Of a stretch of DNA of 50,980 nt, positions 1-9,514 are shown in pieces; the stretch's first letter is position 1; every line of letters begins with the position of its first letter. The notes beneath the pieces are model-generated. The model did no database searches and was not told the origin of the DNA. It worked only from the letters and a program-made list of their open reading frames with translations. The translations under genes and the position numbers were made by a program. The DNA lies in the NCBI GenBank assembly GCA_903837285.1, contig CAILUD010000085.1, forward strand, positions 1 to 50,980, read 5' to 3'. Origin of the DNA: an uncultured Bacteroidota bacterium (GTDB lineage: Bacteria; Bacteroidota; Bacteroidia; Bacteroidales; GWA2-32-17).

Positions 1-3
1 TAA

Positions 4-1104
4 ATGAAAAGTCAGAACTCATATTATTCAATTGGAATAATGTCGGGCACATCGCTTGACGGAGTAGATATTGCTTTATGTCTTTTTGATTATAAATTAA
101 ATGTATGGCATTACAAACTTTTAAAATCGGCTACTTTCGCATACACAAAAGAATGGAAAGATAAATTAACCTATGCCCCAAATTTAAGTTCTTATGAATT
201 TGTTAAACTTCATAAAGAATATGGCGATTATCTGGGCTCATTAGTGAATAGATTTTTAAAAGGATTACCAATAAAAATAAATTTAATAGCCTCACACGGA
301 CATACCATCTTTCATAACCCTTCAGAAAACATAACCTTTCAAATTGGCGACGGACATTTTATTGCTGCCGAAACCGGTATAACAACTATCAGTGATTTTA
401 GAACTATGGACGTTGCAATGGGCGGACAAGGTGCTCCTTTAGTACCAATTGGAGATGAATTATTATTTGCTAATTACGATTTTTGCCTTAATCTTGGTGG
501 CATTGCAAATGTTTCTTATAAAAGTGAAGGAAAAAGAATAGCTTTTGACATTTGCCCTGTTAATATGGCTATAAATTATCTGGCAAACAAAGCAGGTAAA
601 GAATTTGATAAAGATGGATTTATTGCAATGAAGGGAAAAGTAAATATTGAATTATTAGTTTCGCTAAACGCACTAAATTTCTATGATTTACCCACTCCAA
701 AATCGTTAGGGCGAGAATGGTTTGAAACAGATTTTTTACCATTAATTAAAAACGAAAAAATTAGTTTAGAAGATAGAATTAGGACGGTTTGTGAACATGT
801 TTCAATTCAGATAGGGAAAGTCTTGCCTGGTGACAAACAACGGTCAATATTAACAACAGGCGGCGGAGCATTAAATAAATATTTAGTGCAAATTTTAGAA
901 CAACACTCTATCCACCAATTTGTTGTGCCAATTAGAGAAGTAATAGAATTTAAAGAAGCTATAATATTTGCATTTCTAGGAGTATTAAGATTTCGTGAAG
1001 AAATAAACACTTTGGCATCAGCTACTGGTGCAAAATCAGATTCTATTGGAGGTGTAATTCACAAAATTATTTCTGAACATTCACCTATTAAGAAATTATT
1101 TTAA
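4..1104 (+). CDS. anmK: Anhydro-N-acetylmuramic acid kinase
   Basis: The 366-residue product matches the AnmK family in length and motifs. AnmK uses ATP to open and phosphorylate 1,6-anhydro-MurNAc released during cell-wall turnover, giving MurNAc-6-phosphate in the cytoplasm. The sequence shows the N-terminal phosphate-binding loop GIMSGTSLDGVD (about residues 11-22), the central DFRTMDVAMGGQGAPLVP stretch (about 131-148) and NLGGIANVSY (about 163-172), all family hallmarks. An in-frame TAA lies directly before the ATG at position 4, so this start is the first possible one. It heads a compact set of three plus-strand genes; the next start is 13 nt after its stop. Its promoter would lie outside the window. 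Confidence 0.96.
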   Translation: MKSQNSYYSIGIMSGTSLDGVDIALCLFDYKLNVWHYKLLKSATFAYTKEWKDKLTYAPNLSSYEFVKLHKEYGDYLGSLVNRFLKGLPIKINLIASHGHTIFHNPSENITFQIGDGHFIAAETGITTISDFRTMDVAMGGQGAPLVPIGDELLFANYDFCLNLGGIANVSYKSEGKRIAFDICPVNMAINYLANKAGKEFDKDGFIAMKGKVNIELLVSLNALNFYDLPTPKSLGREWFETDFLPLIKNEKISLEDRIRTVCEHVSIQIGKVLPGDKQRSILTTGGGALNKYLVQILEQHSIHQFVVPIREVIEFKEAIIFAFLGVLRFREEINTLASATGAKSDSIGGVIHKIISEHSPIKKLF

Positions 1105-1117
1105 AACATTTAACAAA

Positions 1118-2254
1118 TTGGAAAACTTTACAGTAAATAACCCAACACGTTTAGTGTTTGGTAAAGGGGTTTGCGATCAAATTCCTAGTCATATTAAGAA
1201 TTACGGTGAAAAAGCATTATTGGTTTATGGAAAAGGATCTATAAAAAACAATGGGATTTATAACGAAATAAAACAACAATTAGAGAACGCCGGAAAAATA
1301 ATTTTTGAATTTGAAGGAATAAAATCAAACCCATTAGTAAGCGATGTGGAAAATGCCATTGCACTAGGAATTAAAAACAGTGTAGATTTTGTTATTGCAG
1401 TGGGGGGTGGAAGTGTAATTGATTCAGCAAAAATTATTGCACTTTGCATTCCAGAAAACCACAACCCTTGGCAGGTAATGAAATTTAAAGCAAAACCAAC
1501 AAAGGCATTACCATTAATTACCGTTTTAACATTAGCTGCAACCGGAACCGAGATGAACCAGTTTTCTGTTCTTCAGAATCCTATAACAAAAGAGAAGGTT
1601 GGTTTTGGTTCTCCATTAATTTACCCAACAATTTCTTATTGCGATCCTTCATTTACACTTTCAGTTTCTAAAGATTACACCAGTTATGGCATTGCCGATA
1701 TCATAGCACATTCATTAGAAGCATATTTTGGCGATGGAGACGCAGTGCTTTCAGATAGATTTGTTGTTAGCATAATTCGTGAAATGGCAGAAGCTGGTCC
1801 TAAATTACTTAACAACTTGAACAATTATTTGCTAAGATCAAGAGTTTTGTGGGCTTCAACATGTGCATTAAACGGATTAACTTTTTACGGAAGAAAATCG
1901 GGTGACTGGGGAGTTCATGATATTGGACATGTAATTTCATTACTTTATGACACACCACACGGAGCTTCATTGTCTATTGTTTTTCCAGCATGGATGAAAT
2001 ATAATTCTGAAAAATTAAATGCTAAACTTTTATGGTTAGGACAAGAAGTGTTCTATGTAAAAACTATTGAAGAAACCATCACTTCTTTTGAGAATTTATT
2101 TACGGAATTAAATTCACCAACAAGACTTTCACAAATTGGTATTTCTGATTCGATGAAAAAAGAAATCACAGATTTACTTATTAAAAACAATGCAACTGGA
2201 ATGACAGTTAAACTTGATAACAATGCATTAGAAGAAATTGTGAAATTAATGTAA
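1118..2254 (+). CDS. Iron-containing alcohol dehydrogenase (YqhD/BDH-like)
   Basis: This 378-residue protein belongs to the group III Fe-dependent alcohol dehydrogenases, NAD(P)H-linked enzymes that reduce aldehydes to alcohols or the reverse. The nucleotide-binding GGGSVIDSAK motif is at residues 96-105. The metal ligands expected for the family are present: D194 and H198 in ADIIAHSLEAYF, H267 in GVHDIGH, and H281 in DTPHGAS. These positions coincide with those of E. coli YqhD, which suggests an NADPH-linked aldehyde reductase, but the substrate cannot be read from sequence. The start is TTG: no ATG or GTG precedes it in frame, and the N-terminus MENFTVNNPTRLVFGKG is the usual family beginning. 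It is probably co-transcribed with anmK. Confidence 0.93.
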   Translation: MENFTVNNPTRLVFGKGVCDQIPSHIKNYGEKALLVYGKGSIKNNGIYNEIKQQLENAGKIIFEFEGIKSNPLVSDVENAIALGIKNSVDFVIAVGGGSVIDSAKIIALCIPENHNPWQVMKFKAKPTKALPLITVLTLAATGTEMNQFSVLQNPITKEKVGFGSPLIYPTISYCDPSFTLSVSKDYTSYGIADIIAHSLEAYFGDGDAVLSDRFVVSIIREMAEAGPKLLNNLNNYLLRSRVLWASTCALNGLTFYGRKSGDWGVHDIGHVISLLYDTPHGASLSIVFPAWMKYNSEKLNAKLLWLGQEVFYVKTIEETITSFENLFTELNSPTRLSQIGISDSMKKEITDLLIKNNATGMTVKLDNNALEEIVKLM

Positions 2255-2268
2255 TTTGTTATTTTCAG

Positions 2269-2511
2269 ATGGAATCACCAAAAAAAGCTGGCAGCAAACC
2301 CATAGAAGTTGAACTAATTAAAGGGCGAATTTATTCGTGGTGTTCTTGCGGCTTATCATTCAAACAACCTTTTTGCGATGGGGAACATATGGGAACTGGT
2401 ATAAAACCAATGGTTTTTAAAGCAGAAAAAAGTGGATCGCATCATTTATGCATGTGTAAACTGACTAAAAACAGTCCATTTTGCGATGAAACTCATGCCC
2501 ATAAAAAATAA
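2269..2511 (+). CDS. Tandem CDGSH-type iron-sulfur protein
   Basis: This small cytoplasmic protein of 80 residues carries two CDGSH (mitoNEET-like) iron-sulfur motifs. The first has C25, C27, C36 and H40 (the CSCG and PFCDGEH segments). The second has C61, C63, C72 and H76 (CMCK and PFCDETH). In this family each three-Cys/one-His set holds a labile [2Fe-2S] cluster used in redox or cluster transfer; double-motif forms are common in bacteria. It starts 14 nt after the dehydrogenase stop and is the last gene of the plus-strand trio. It faces the convergent membrane-protein gene, with only 12 nt between the stops and no obvious terminator. The physiological partner is unknown. Confidence 0.9.
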   Translation: MESPKKAGSKPIEVELIKGRIYSWCSCGLSFKQPFCDGEHMGTGIKPMVFKAEKSGSHHLCMCKLTKNSPFCDETHAHKK

Positions 2512-2523
2512 GATATTCTATTT

Positions 2524-4011
2524 TTAAGGAACAACTTTATACTTGCACAATGTTGCATTTGCCATTGTAAAAGGCTCTTCTATTTTTACCAAGGTTCTTC
2601 CAAATTGAACAATAGTGTCCGGGTATGAATCTAACCACATATCTTTAATTAGATATATTTTTTTCTGTTTAAATACTTCATCAACTATAGACATATTTCT
2701 AACACAAGATTGATCATGTGGAGTAGCTTTTATTATATCGGGCTTATTAATTGAACAAATATAAGAATTCCAATAATCTCCAATAATTCCAATATTACCT
2801 AGTTTATCCAATTCAGACACATATTCAGAATAAGGTTTATAAGGTTTATAAGGCTTATACCAAACAAATATTTGAGTATAAATTGCGCCAATACTACCGG
2901 TTAGAACTGTAAGTAATAATGAATACTTTACAATATTTAGCTTTATGTTATTTATTTTAAGATTTTCAAATAACAATAAAATAATTATTACTGCAGAAAT
3001 GTATGTACAATTAAAATACCTCATAGGAACACCATTCATTAAAGTCCATTTACTAATGAGAATTACAGTAAATACTGCAAATAAATCTAAAATAAAAAAT
3101 ACAAATAATCTTTTAGTAATCTTACTACTAAATTTAACTTTTCTCACAAAAAACATCATTAAAGCAAGCGTAAACAATGCAAGATAAGAATAGACAGTTG
3201 TTAAGGTTTCTTTTATATTGAAGAGAAAAATATCTTTTAAAGTATTATAAAATATACTTAAAGTATCTAGTATTTCATTAGGATTACTTAACAAAGCATA
3301 ATTATTTTTAACTGGCGAGGTACTTTTTGCAAACGATATAAATAAAAACCCTAACAATATTCCACACATTATATAATAAGGAACTATGTTCCTAATCAAT
3401 AATTTAATTGAGGTATCTTTAATTAAGTATATAAGATAAAGGAAAATAAAAATAAAAACAGACACTATTGCCAAATCAGAATCCCACACAGCAATTACCA
3501 TTGACAAAACTGACAACAACAAAAAAACATGCTGTTTAAAATTATTACAATCTGTTCTAACCTTAAGAATCATATAAATTCCAATAAACAGAAACATATA
3601 TTGTATACTTAAAGTGAGCTGAGTAATTTCAATTTCTTTTGCAGGAGGCAGAAACAACATTAATGCAAATAAGATTCTAGCAAAATTGGTTTTAAAAAAG
3701 GGAGCTAATGCAAAAAATCCAATTACTAGAATCAGATAATGAGCAATCGCTTCTGAATAAAGTGCGGAGAGACAAAATATTTTATTAGGAATTTGAGCTA
3801 TTAAAGGTATTATCGACCCCATTCTATCCTGCCCCCAGAAATATAAATCAGCGGGCAAATTAAAATAATGAACCATTAAAACAGTAACAGCATTATCAGA
3901 ATTCAATCCCGGATAATAAATTGAAGAATATACTCTAAATGAAATTAGAATAATAATTAACAACGTAGAATAATAGGCAACTTTTTTAATCAAGTTTCTA
4001 TTTTTTAGCAA
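2524..4011 (-). CDS. Polytopic membrane protein, possibly GT-C-type glycosyltransferase-like
   Basis: I do not recognise a specific family. The 495-residue product has a long series of hydrophobic segments (roughly ten to eleven), a short positively charged N-terminus and a C-terminal soluble stretch of about 110 residues. A first extracytoplasmic loop with the acidic SDNAVTVLMVHYF segment right after the first membrane helix resembles lipid-linked-sugar (GT-C fold) transferases, but this is only a topological impression. The start is TTG because an in-frame TAA immediately precedes it; a second TTG lies six codons in. It begins 8 nt after the phosphohexomutase stop, so it is the third gene of the mltG operon. 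Residues near 388-396 read KPYKPYKPY, from an in-frame 9-nt tandem triplication. Confidence 0.75.
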   Translation of the reverse strand: MLKNRNLIKKVAYYSTLLIIILISFRVYSSIYYPGLNSDNAVTVLMVHYFNLPADLYFWGQDRMGSIIPLIAQIPNKIFCLSALYSEAIAHYLILVIGFFALAPFFKTNFARILFALMLFLPPAKEIEITQLTLSIQYMFLFIGIYMILKVRTDCNNFKQHVFLLLSVLSMVIAVWDSDLAIVSVFIFIFLYLIYLIKDTSIKLLIRNIVPYYIMCGILLGFLFISFAKSTSPVKNNYALLSNPNEILDTLSIFYNTLKDIFLFNIKETLTTVYSYLALFTLALMMFFVRKVKFSSKITKRLFVFFILDLFAVFTVILISKWTLMNGVPMRYFNCTYISAVIIILLLFENLKINNIKLNIVKYSLLLTVLTGSIGAIYTQIFVWYKPYKPYKPYSEYVSELDKLGNIGIIGDYWNSYICSINKPDIIKATPHDQSCVRNMSIVDEVFKQKKIYLIKDMWLDSYPDTIVQFGRTLVKIEEPFTMANATLCKYKVVP

Positions 4012-4019
4012 TTACTAAA

Positions 4020-5435
4020 TTACACATTAAAGCTATTTACAGCTTTTAAAACTTCCTCATGAAACTTAATTAACCTTTCAGGAGTTGAAGTTTCTGCATA
4101 CAATCGCAACAATGGCTCTGTTCCAGATGGGCGAATCATAATCCATTCATCATCGTTTATAAAATATTTATATCCATCAAGTGTTTCAACCCGTTCTACT
4201 TTAAACTCGCCAAATTGCTTAAACATGTCGTTTTTACAGGCCTGAATAATTTTGTTTTTTAATTTTTCTTCGATTTTTAAATCGTTACGGCTATAGAAAA
4301 AAGTTCCTGTAATTGCATATATTTCATCTATTATCTGGGTAATATTTTTACCAGTTTCATTCATAAATTGCCAAATGGTTAATCCCATCCAAACGCCATC
4401 ACGTTCTGGAATATGACCTTTACAAGTAATACCACCTGATTCTTCTCCACCAACCAAAACATCTTCCTGCAACATTACTTTACAAATATCTTTAAAACCA
4501 ATACGAACACGTTGCACAGGAATATTATATTTTGCACAAAGTTTCTCAACTTTTACTGTACTGGAAAATCCTGTAACAACTTTCCCTGATAATTTTTTAT
4601 ATTCAGCTAAATAATAAGTTAAAATTAGAATTATAAGATGTGAATTTATATAATTTCCTTTTCCATCATAAAGTGCAATACGGTCAGCATCTCCATCAAC
4701 TGCAAGTCCACAATCAATATTTCCGCTTTTTGCAATAAAATTACTGAACTCTAATAAATTTTTATGTAAAGGCTCGGGTGCAATTCCACAGAACGAAGGA
4801 TTATTTTCGCAATGCAAAAGTGCAATATCTGGGAATAATTTTCTCATAACATTTTGCCCAGCACCATACATTGCATCAAATGCAAATTTGAATTTTGATT
4901 TACGAAGTGCTTCTATATCAAAATTAGAATAAACATGTTTTAAATACATTTCTTCAAAATCAACAACTTTCACCAATCCTGATTTCACAAAATCATCTAA
5001 TTTTATTGAATCTAAAACTAGTCCATGATCTTCTGGAATTATAGCTTCAATTTCTTTGGTTCCTTCTTCAAGTAGTGGTCCACCATGATCGCCTTTTAGT
5101 TTGTAACCATTGTAATCAGGAGGATTATGGCTGGCAGTAATCATAATTCCTATCTGAGCTTTTTCTTTAACAACAGCTAAAGAAACTGCTGGTGTAGAAA
5201 TTGCACAATTACATATTTGCACTTTTATTTCATAAGTTGCAAGGACTTTTGCAACCGTTTCGGCAAATAAATTACCACCAAAACGGAAATCGTAACCAAC
5301 AATAGCAGTTGGATTTTTATATTTATTATTTAACCAGGTAGCAACAGCAACGCTAACTTTAGCTACATTATCAACAGTGAAATCTTTAGCAATAATTGCT
5401 CTCCAACCGTCTGTTCCGAATTTAATTTTTGTCAT
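4020..5435 (-). CDS. Phosphoglucomutase/phosphomannomutase family enzyme
   Basis: This cytoplasmic alpha-D-phosphohexomutase has 471 residues and interconverts sugar 1- and 6-phosphates. All four family signatures are visible: the phospho-serine loop TASHNPPDYNGYK (catalytic Ser102), the Mg-binding VDGDADRIALYD, the sugar-discriminating GGEESGG, and the C-terminal phosphate loop RPSGTEPLLRLYAE. The family cannot be split into phosphogluco-, phosphomanno- or phosphoglucosamine mutase by eye. The ATG lies only 2 nt after the mltG stop codon, which suggests translational coupling, so a role in supplying sugar nucleotides for the envelope is plausible. The membrane protein gene follows 8 nt downstream. 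Confidence 0.94.
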   Translation of the reverse strand: MTKIKFGTDGWRAIIAKDFTVDNVAKVSVAVATWLNNKYKNPTAIVGYDFRFGGNLFAETVAKVLATYEIKVQICNCAISTPAVSLAVVKEKAQIGIMITASHNPPDYNGYKLKGDHGGPLLEEGTKEIEAIIPEDHGLVLDSIKLDDFVKSGLVKVVDFEEMYLKHVYSNFDIEALRKSKFKFAFDAMYGAGQNVMRKLFPDIALLHCENNPSFCGIAPEPLHKNLLEFSNFIAKSGNIDCGLAVDGDADRIALYDGKGNYINSHLIILILTYYLAEYKKLSGKVVTGFSSTVKVEKLCAKYNIPVQRVRIGFKDICKVMLQEDVLVGGEESGGITCKGHIPERDGVWMGLTIWQFMNETGKNITQIIDEIYAITGTFFYSRNDLKIEEKLKNKIIQACKNDMFKQFGEFKVERVETLDGYKYFINDDEWIMIRPSGTEPLLRLYAETSTPERLIKFHEEVLKAVNSFNV

Positions 5436-5437
5436 AA

Positions 5438-6499
5438 TTATCTAATTTTTCTTTTATTCAATGCATTTCTATATCGATTTGCATTTTTTTCATGTTCGTT
5501 TAATGTTTTTGCAAAATTATGATATCCTGAAAAATCTTCTTTTGCACAAAAGTAAATGTACTGATGTTTTGTATAATTTAAAACGGCATCAAGTGTTTTT
5601 GGCCATGGTATACATATTGGTCCTGGAGGTAAGCCTGCGTATAAATAAGTATTATATGGCGAATCAGTTTCAAGATGTTTTTTAAGCACACGCTTTAATG
5701 TAAAATCTCCTACAGCAAAAATCACAGTAGGGTCGGCCTGCAACCTCATACCTATTTTTAAACGGTTAATATACACCCCTGCTACGTTGGGCATTTCATC
5801 TGTTTTATATGTTTCTTGTTGAACTATTGAAGATAAAATTGAAACTTCTGTTTGGGTCATTCCTGCATTTTGTGCCTTTTGTTGCCTTTCATCATTCCAA
5901 AATATTTTATATTCTTTTGCCATTCTTGCAAAAAATTCATCAGCAGATGTATTCCAGTTAAATTCATAAGTATTCGGAATAATTAAGACTAAAATACTAT
6001 TCCTTTTAAACCCGTATTTTTCAGAAAAATCTTCACTTTCTAACAAATCAATTATTGTAGTAGAATCAACTTCTAAGTTTGCACCTATTCTTCCAGCTAA
6101 CTCTTCTTTTGTTCTAAAACCTCTAATAACCAAATTTACAGGCTCCTGATTTCCAGACCTCAGCAAATTCACCAACTCATTATTACTCATGTCGCTATGA
6201 ATTTTATACTTGCCTGGCTTAACATGTTCAGTATAATTCTTTTGTTCGGCCAACCACTCAAACGAAGAAACATCTAATAATAAACTATCAGCATTTAATA
6301 TTGTCAGTAAGTCTTGAAAATTAGAACCAGAAGGAATATATAAATATGTTTTATGATTTGAGGTTTTTACGTTTGGGTAATAAATTTTTTTATAATAAGA
6401 ATACCCGGTAATACCACCAATTATTATTGATAGAACTAAAAAGCTTAAAATAATTTTAAGTACAAATTTTAGTTTTGATTTTTTCTTTGCTTTTGCCAC
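5438..6499 (-). CDS. mltG: Endolytic murein transglycosylase MltG (YceG family)
   Basis: The 353-residue protein has a basic N-terminus, one membrane anchor (about residues 10-34) and a periplasmic YceG domain. MltG cuts nascent glycan strands in peptidoglycan and sets chain ends. The catalytic glutamate is E229 in SIVQQET, followed by the conserved NVAGVYINRL and MRLQADPTVIFAVG segments and the SPYNTY...GLPPGPI region. The start is GTG: upstream in-frame codons offer no ATG, and the N-terminus MAKAKKKSK suits an inner-membrane anchor. A TATCTTTG -7 box lies only 17 nt upstream of the start codon, so the leader must be very short. It is the first gene of a three-gene minus-strand operon. Confidence 0.94.
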   Translation of the reverse strand: MAKAKKKSKLKFVLKIILSFLVLSIIIGGITGYSYYKKIYYPNVKTSNHKTYLYIPSGSNFQDLLTILNADSLLLDVSSFEWLAEQKNYTEHVKPGKYKIHSDMSNNELVNLLRSGNQEPVNLVIRGFRTKEELAGRIGANLEVDSTTIIDLLESEDFSEKYGFKRNSILVLIIPNTYEFNWNTSADEFFARMAKEYKIFWNDERQQKAQNAGMTQTEVSILSSIVQQETYKTDEMPNVAGVYINRLKIGMRLQADPTVIFAVGDFTLKRVLKKHLETDSPYNTYLYAGLPPGPICIPWPKTLDAVLNYTKHQYIYFCAKEDFSGYHNFAKTLNEHEKNANRYRNALNKRKIR

Positions 6500-6516
6500 T
6501 TTTAAAAAATTATTTA

Positions 6517-6524
6517 CAAAGATA
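6517..6524 (-). promoter_or_regulatory. -7 promoter element TATCTTTG of mltG
   Basis: This is an exact match to the Bacteroidetes -7 consensus TAnnTTTG on the minus strand, 17 nt from the mltG GTG. No TTG is visible at the expected -33 distance, so only half of the consensus is met. The predicted transcript would have a leader of about 10 nt. Confidence 0.5.
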
Positions 6525-6615
6525 AACCGATTTAATTTTTAAGATTATAAAATTCGACAGATTTATTAACCATGCTCAATTCATGTAATTTTTGTAATTT
6601 TAGCTTTCTAAAAAC

Positions 6616-7347
6616 ATGGTTAAACTTTTTTATTTCATTTTAGTAATTACTCTTCTTACATCATGCTCCAAAGGGCATCGTTGCGATTGTTTTGTTTCTA
6701 ATGGAAGTGAAATAGAAGAGATTAGGCCGTTAAATGAATTTACTGAGCTTGAAATAAATAATGTTTTCGAAATAACATTAAAAATAGATACCATAAATAA
6801 AATTAAAATAATTACAGGCAAAAATCTAATTAAAGGAATTGAAACAGTAGTTGAAAATAATAGACTTTTTATTAAAAACACAAATAAATGCAATTGGGCA
6901 AGAAATTATATTGGTAAAATAAAACTTGAAATATCACTAAATACATTAACCTACTTAAATTTAAAAGGCAGTTCTGACCTTACTTGTACAGATACAATTC
7001 ATGGAACGGATTTAATAGTTGATAACTGGGCTGATATTTCTAATCTTGATTTAACTTTAGATTATTCTTCTATTATTTTCGCACTTCATGCAGGTACTGG
7101 TAACATTATACTTAAAGGAAAAACAATTTCCGGAAATTACTGGAATAACGGATACAGCAATTTCGATTTAAGTAACTTAACTACTACAAATTGCGTTGTT
7201 ATGTCAAACTCTACAGGGTTTACAAATATAAACGTAAAGCATGAAGTAAATGCAAGGCTTTTTAACTCAGGAAATATTTATTTAAAAGGAAATCCTCAAA
7301 TAATTACAAATTCTCAACACGGAACGGGAAAATTAGTTATTGATTAA
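6616..7347 (+). CDS. DUF2807 (head GIN domain) lipoprotein
   Basis: The 243-residue product begins with a lipoprotein signal (LLTSC lipobox, lipidated Cys17). A repetitive beta-rich body follows, of the DUF2807 'putative auto-transporter adhesin, head GIN' type, with short alternating strands such as LTYLNLKGSSDL, ADISNLDL and GTGNIILKG. The domain is common in Bacteroidetes envelopes and is expected to form a right-handed beta-helix-like repeat; its function is not established. It is a lone plus-strand gene, divergent from mltG. Its 3' end overlaps the convergent glycosyltransferase gene by 4 nt, leaving no room for a terminator between them. Confidence 0.85.
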   Translation: MVKLFYFILVITLLTSCSKGHRCDCFVSNGSEIEEIRPLNEFTELEINNVFEITLKIDTINKIKIITGKNLIKGIETVVENNRLFIKNTNKCNWARNYIGKIKLEISLNTLTYLNLKGSSDLTCTDTIHGTDLIVDNWADISNLDLTLDYSSIIFALHAGTGNIILKGKTISGNYWNNGYSNFDLSNLTTTNCVVMSNSTGFTNINVKHEVNARLFNSGNIYLKGNPQIITNSQHGTGKLVID

Positions 7348-8528
7348 GCAGAACGTTTAGCACGTTCCCAATTTACAGATTGGTTACCTTTAATATATCT
7401 TATCAATCCTAACCACGAGGCATAATTCATCATAAAAATATAATAAGGCACAAAGAACACTTTCGCTTTAATATTTATACTCTGAAAAAACCATCCAACA
7501 ATTGTTATGAGATAAAATAAAATTTGTAACAACAACATTATCTGATAAACATTAACTTCTAAAAATTCTTGATTATAGACTATTATTGCGTTTAAAATAA
7601 AAATTATTGGCATTGCAAATGGCACAAATAACCAACGTGAAATTTTATGTGAGATGAATTGAAAAGCTAATCTAAAATCGTGAAATGGATTAAGTGCTTG
7701 CTTTAACCGGAAAGTAGATTGTACAGCACCAGCTGCAATTCTAATTTTCCTTTTTAATTCTTCTTTCACATTTGCAGATGATGATTCATAAGCATAAGCA
7801 TTGGGAACATATTTAATAATATGACCATTAATTGCAATTCGCATAGACATCATAAAGTCATCAAGAAGAGTATCTTTTTCTACTTCGTTAAAAAGCTCTG
7901 TTCTAATTGCAAAAAGTTCCCCAGCAGCACCAACAGTTGTATAAAACTCAGAATCCATTTTCTTTAAAAATGATTCGTATTTCCAATATAATCCTTCTCC
8001 CGAGCCAGCTGCAGAATCAACAGATTTATTAAATATTCTTTTTTCGCCCGCAACACAACCAACTTTTGGGTTATTAAAAGCAGTTACTATTTCATTTATA
8101 GAATTTTGTGAAAGCATTGTGTTTGCATCACAAAAAACCACAATTGGAGTTTTAATGATTTTCATACCACGATGCATTGCATTAATCTTTCCTGCACGCT
8201 CAGGATTATGTAACACTTGAATATTGCTGTATTTTGCTAGCAAATCCTGTGTCCCGTCATCTGATCCATCTGTTACCCACAAAAAATGTAGTTTGTCTTT
8301 AGGATAATCTAACAGAAAGCTATTTTTAACTTTTTCTTCAACATAGTCTCTTTCGTTAAATGCAGCAACGAAAAGAGTAACCTCAGGCTCTTCAGAATTA
8401 AAAAAAGTTTTTTTTGTTTTGAAAAGTTTTTTAAATGCAACTAAAACATATAATAATAACCCATATCCAACATAAGAATAGAATACTAAAACAAGTAAAA
8501 CCCAAAATAATACTTCAAGAATGAGCAT
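7344..8528 (-). CDS. Family 2 glycosyltransferase, membrane-bound
   Basis: The 394-residue protein is a processive-type GT2 enzyme of the inner membrane. An N-terminal helix (about residues 2-32) precedes the catalytic domain, with VTLFVAAFNERDYV, the nucleotide-sugar loop VTDGSDDGTQD (about 86-96), the metal-binding VVFCDANTM (Asp near 134) and the acceptor-site DDFMMSMRI (Asp near 224). Three C-terminal membrane segments (about 297-317, 327-347, 354-378) follow. It should transfer a sugar from a nucleotide donor to an envelope polysaccharide or lipid; donor and acceptor are unknown. A TTG directly precedes the ATG at 8528, and I prefer the ATG. A near-consensus TAACTTTA lies at 8543-8550 on its strand. 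Confidence 0.9.
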   Translation of the reverse strand: MLILEVLFWVLLVLVFYSYVGYGLLLYVLVAFKKLFKTKKTFFNSEEPEVTLFVAAFNERDYVEEKVKNSFLLDYPKDKLHFLWVTDGSDDGTQDLLAKYSNIQVLHNPERAGKINAMHRGMKIIKTPIVVFCDANTMLSQNSINEIVTAFNNPKVGCVAGEKRIFNKSVDSAAGSGEGLYWKYESFLKKMDSEFYTTVGAAGELFAIRTELFNEVEKDTLLDDFMMSMRIAINGHIIKYVPNAYAYESSSANVKEELKRKIRIAAGAVQSTFRLKQALNPFHDFRLAFQFISHKISRWLFVPFAMPIIFILNAIIVYNQEFLEVNVYQIMLLLQILFYLITIVGWFFQSINIKAKVFFVPYYIFMMNYASWLGLIRYIKGNQSVNWERAKRSA

Positions 8529-8620
8529 CAAAATCTTTTTGGTAAAGTTATATAGTTAATACATAAAAAAAAACCTCACCTGAATTAGGAAAGGTAAATG
8601 AATTATTAAATAAAATAAAT

Positions 8621-9442
8621 CTAAAAATCTACATTAACAGTAACTCCATTTATAGTTACAGTAGCCTTTCTATCGCAAACTCCGTTTCCAAAATCAATTA
8701 TTCTTTTTGATAAATCCTGAGGTATTAGTTCAAACTTACCCTGTGTTATAGTTCCATTCTGACAACTATTCTCGAATTTCAGTGAGCTAGTAATATTTGA
8801 TTCATATCCCTTTTCATTACAATTAACACCTACATTAATTCCAGAAAACAAAAAGACATCATCACTTATATCATTTATTGTTTCAAAACCCGAAAGCCAA
8901 TTTATTGTATTGGTAGAATGCCATTGACAATTTTTACTGTTTTCAAAAATTAATTTAGCATCAGAAGTAATTATTGTAAAAGAAGGAATGCTATCATCAA
9001 TACCATTACAGGTAATTGCAAAATAACCTATTATTTGAACATTGTTTTCAAAAAAATTATTAGTTGTTACATCTGCTGTTATTGAATTAGAATCAAAACT
9101 CCATCTTTCATTTAAAGTAGCTATTATTTTTCCTTTTCTTGTTTTTCCATCGGCACAATTAACTCCGTTGCAATAATCAATTATCATTGTTTTTGGGAAT
9201 GAATCGAGAGGATAAAGTGGAGAAATTGAAACTATAACATTAGAGTCAATATTATTTCCCTTTTCGCTGATATAGCTATCTGCATAATTGTTTACTATAG
9301 TAAAAATGCTTTGAACAGCACAATCTGCACTTATATTATCAATAACAGATTGAGTGTCACTATCAGCAACCGGCAAATCTTTTTTGCATGAGAACTGCAA
9401 AACTAAAGAGAATAAGATTAAGAAAATTGCTATTTTTTTCAT
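8621..9442 (-). CDS. Hypothetical lipoprotein
   Basis: I do not recognise the family. The 273-residue product has a clear lipoprotein signal (hydrophobic residues 4-15, lipobox QFSC, Cys19, followed by KKD). The mature part is beta-rich and contains several spaced cysteines (for example in DCAVQS, YCNGVNCADG, NCQWHS, VNCNEKG, SCQNG and GVCDRKA), which could form disulfides in the periplasm. It lies downstream of the rpoC/DUF3467 transcript on the same strand, about 70 nt away, with an imperfect hairpin between. The 89-base gap after its stop holds no clear terminator. Confidence 0.7.
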   Translation of the reverse strand: MKKIAIFLILFSLVLQFSCKKDLPVADSDTQSVIDNISADCAVQSIFTIVNNYADSYISEKGNNIDSNVIVSISPLYPLDSFPKTMIIDYCNGVNCADGKTRKGKIIATLNERWSFDSNSITADVTTNNFFENNVQIIGYFAITCNGIDDSIPSFTIITSDAKLIFENSKNCQWHSTNTINWLSGFETINDISDDVFLFSGINVGVNCNEKGYESNITSSLKFENSCQNGTITQGKFELIPQDLSKRIIDFGNGVCDRKATVTINGVTVNVDF

Positions 9443-9483
9443 TCTGTTTTTAGGATGAAATACAGCATATAGACTTTTTTAGA

Positions 9484-9508
9484 TATGTGAAGGTTGCACT
9501 CCTCACAT
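9484..9508. terminator. Imperfect hairpin after DUF3467
   Basis: ATGTGAAGG and CCTCACAT pair with a single bulged base around a loop of about 8 nt. A run of six T follows on the plus strand, while the minus strand, which needs termination after the rpoC operon, has only an A-run after it. It may weakly end the rpoC/DUF3467 transcript or simply be a processing site. Confidence 0.35.
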
Positions 9509-9514
9509 TTTTTA

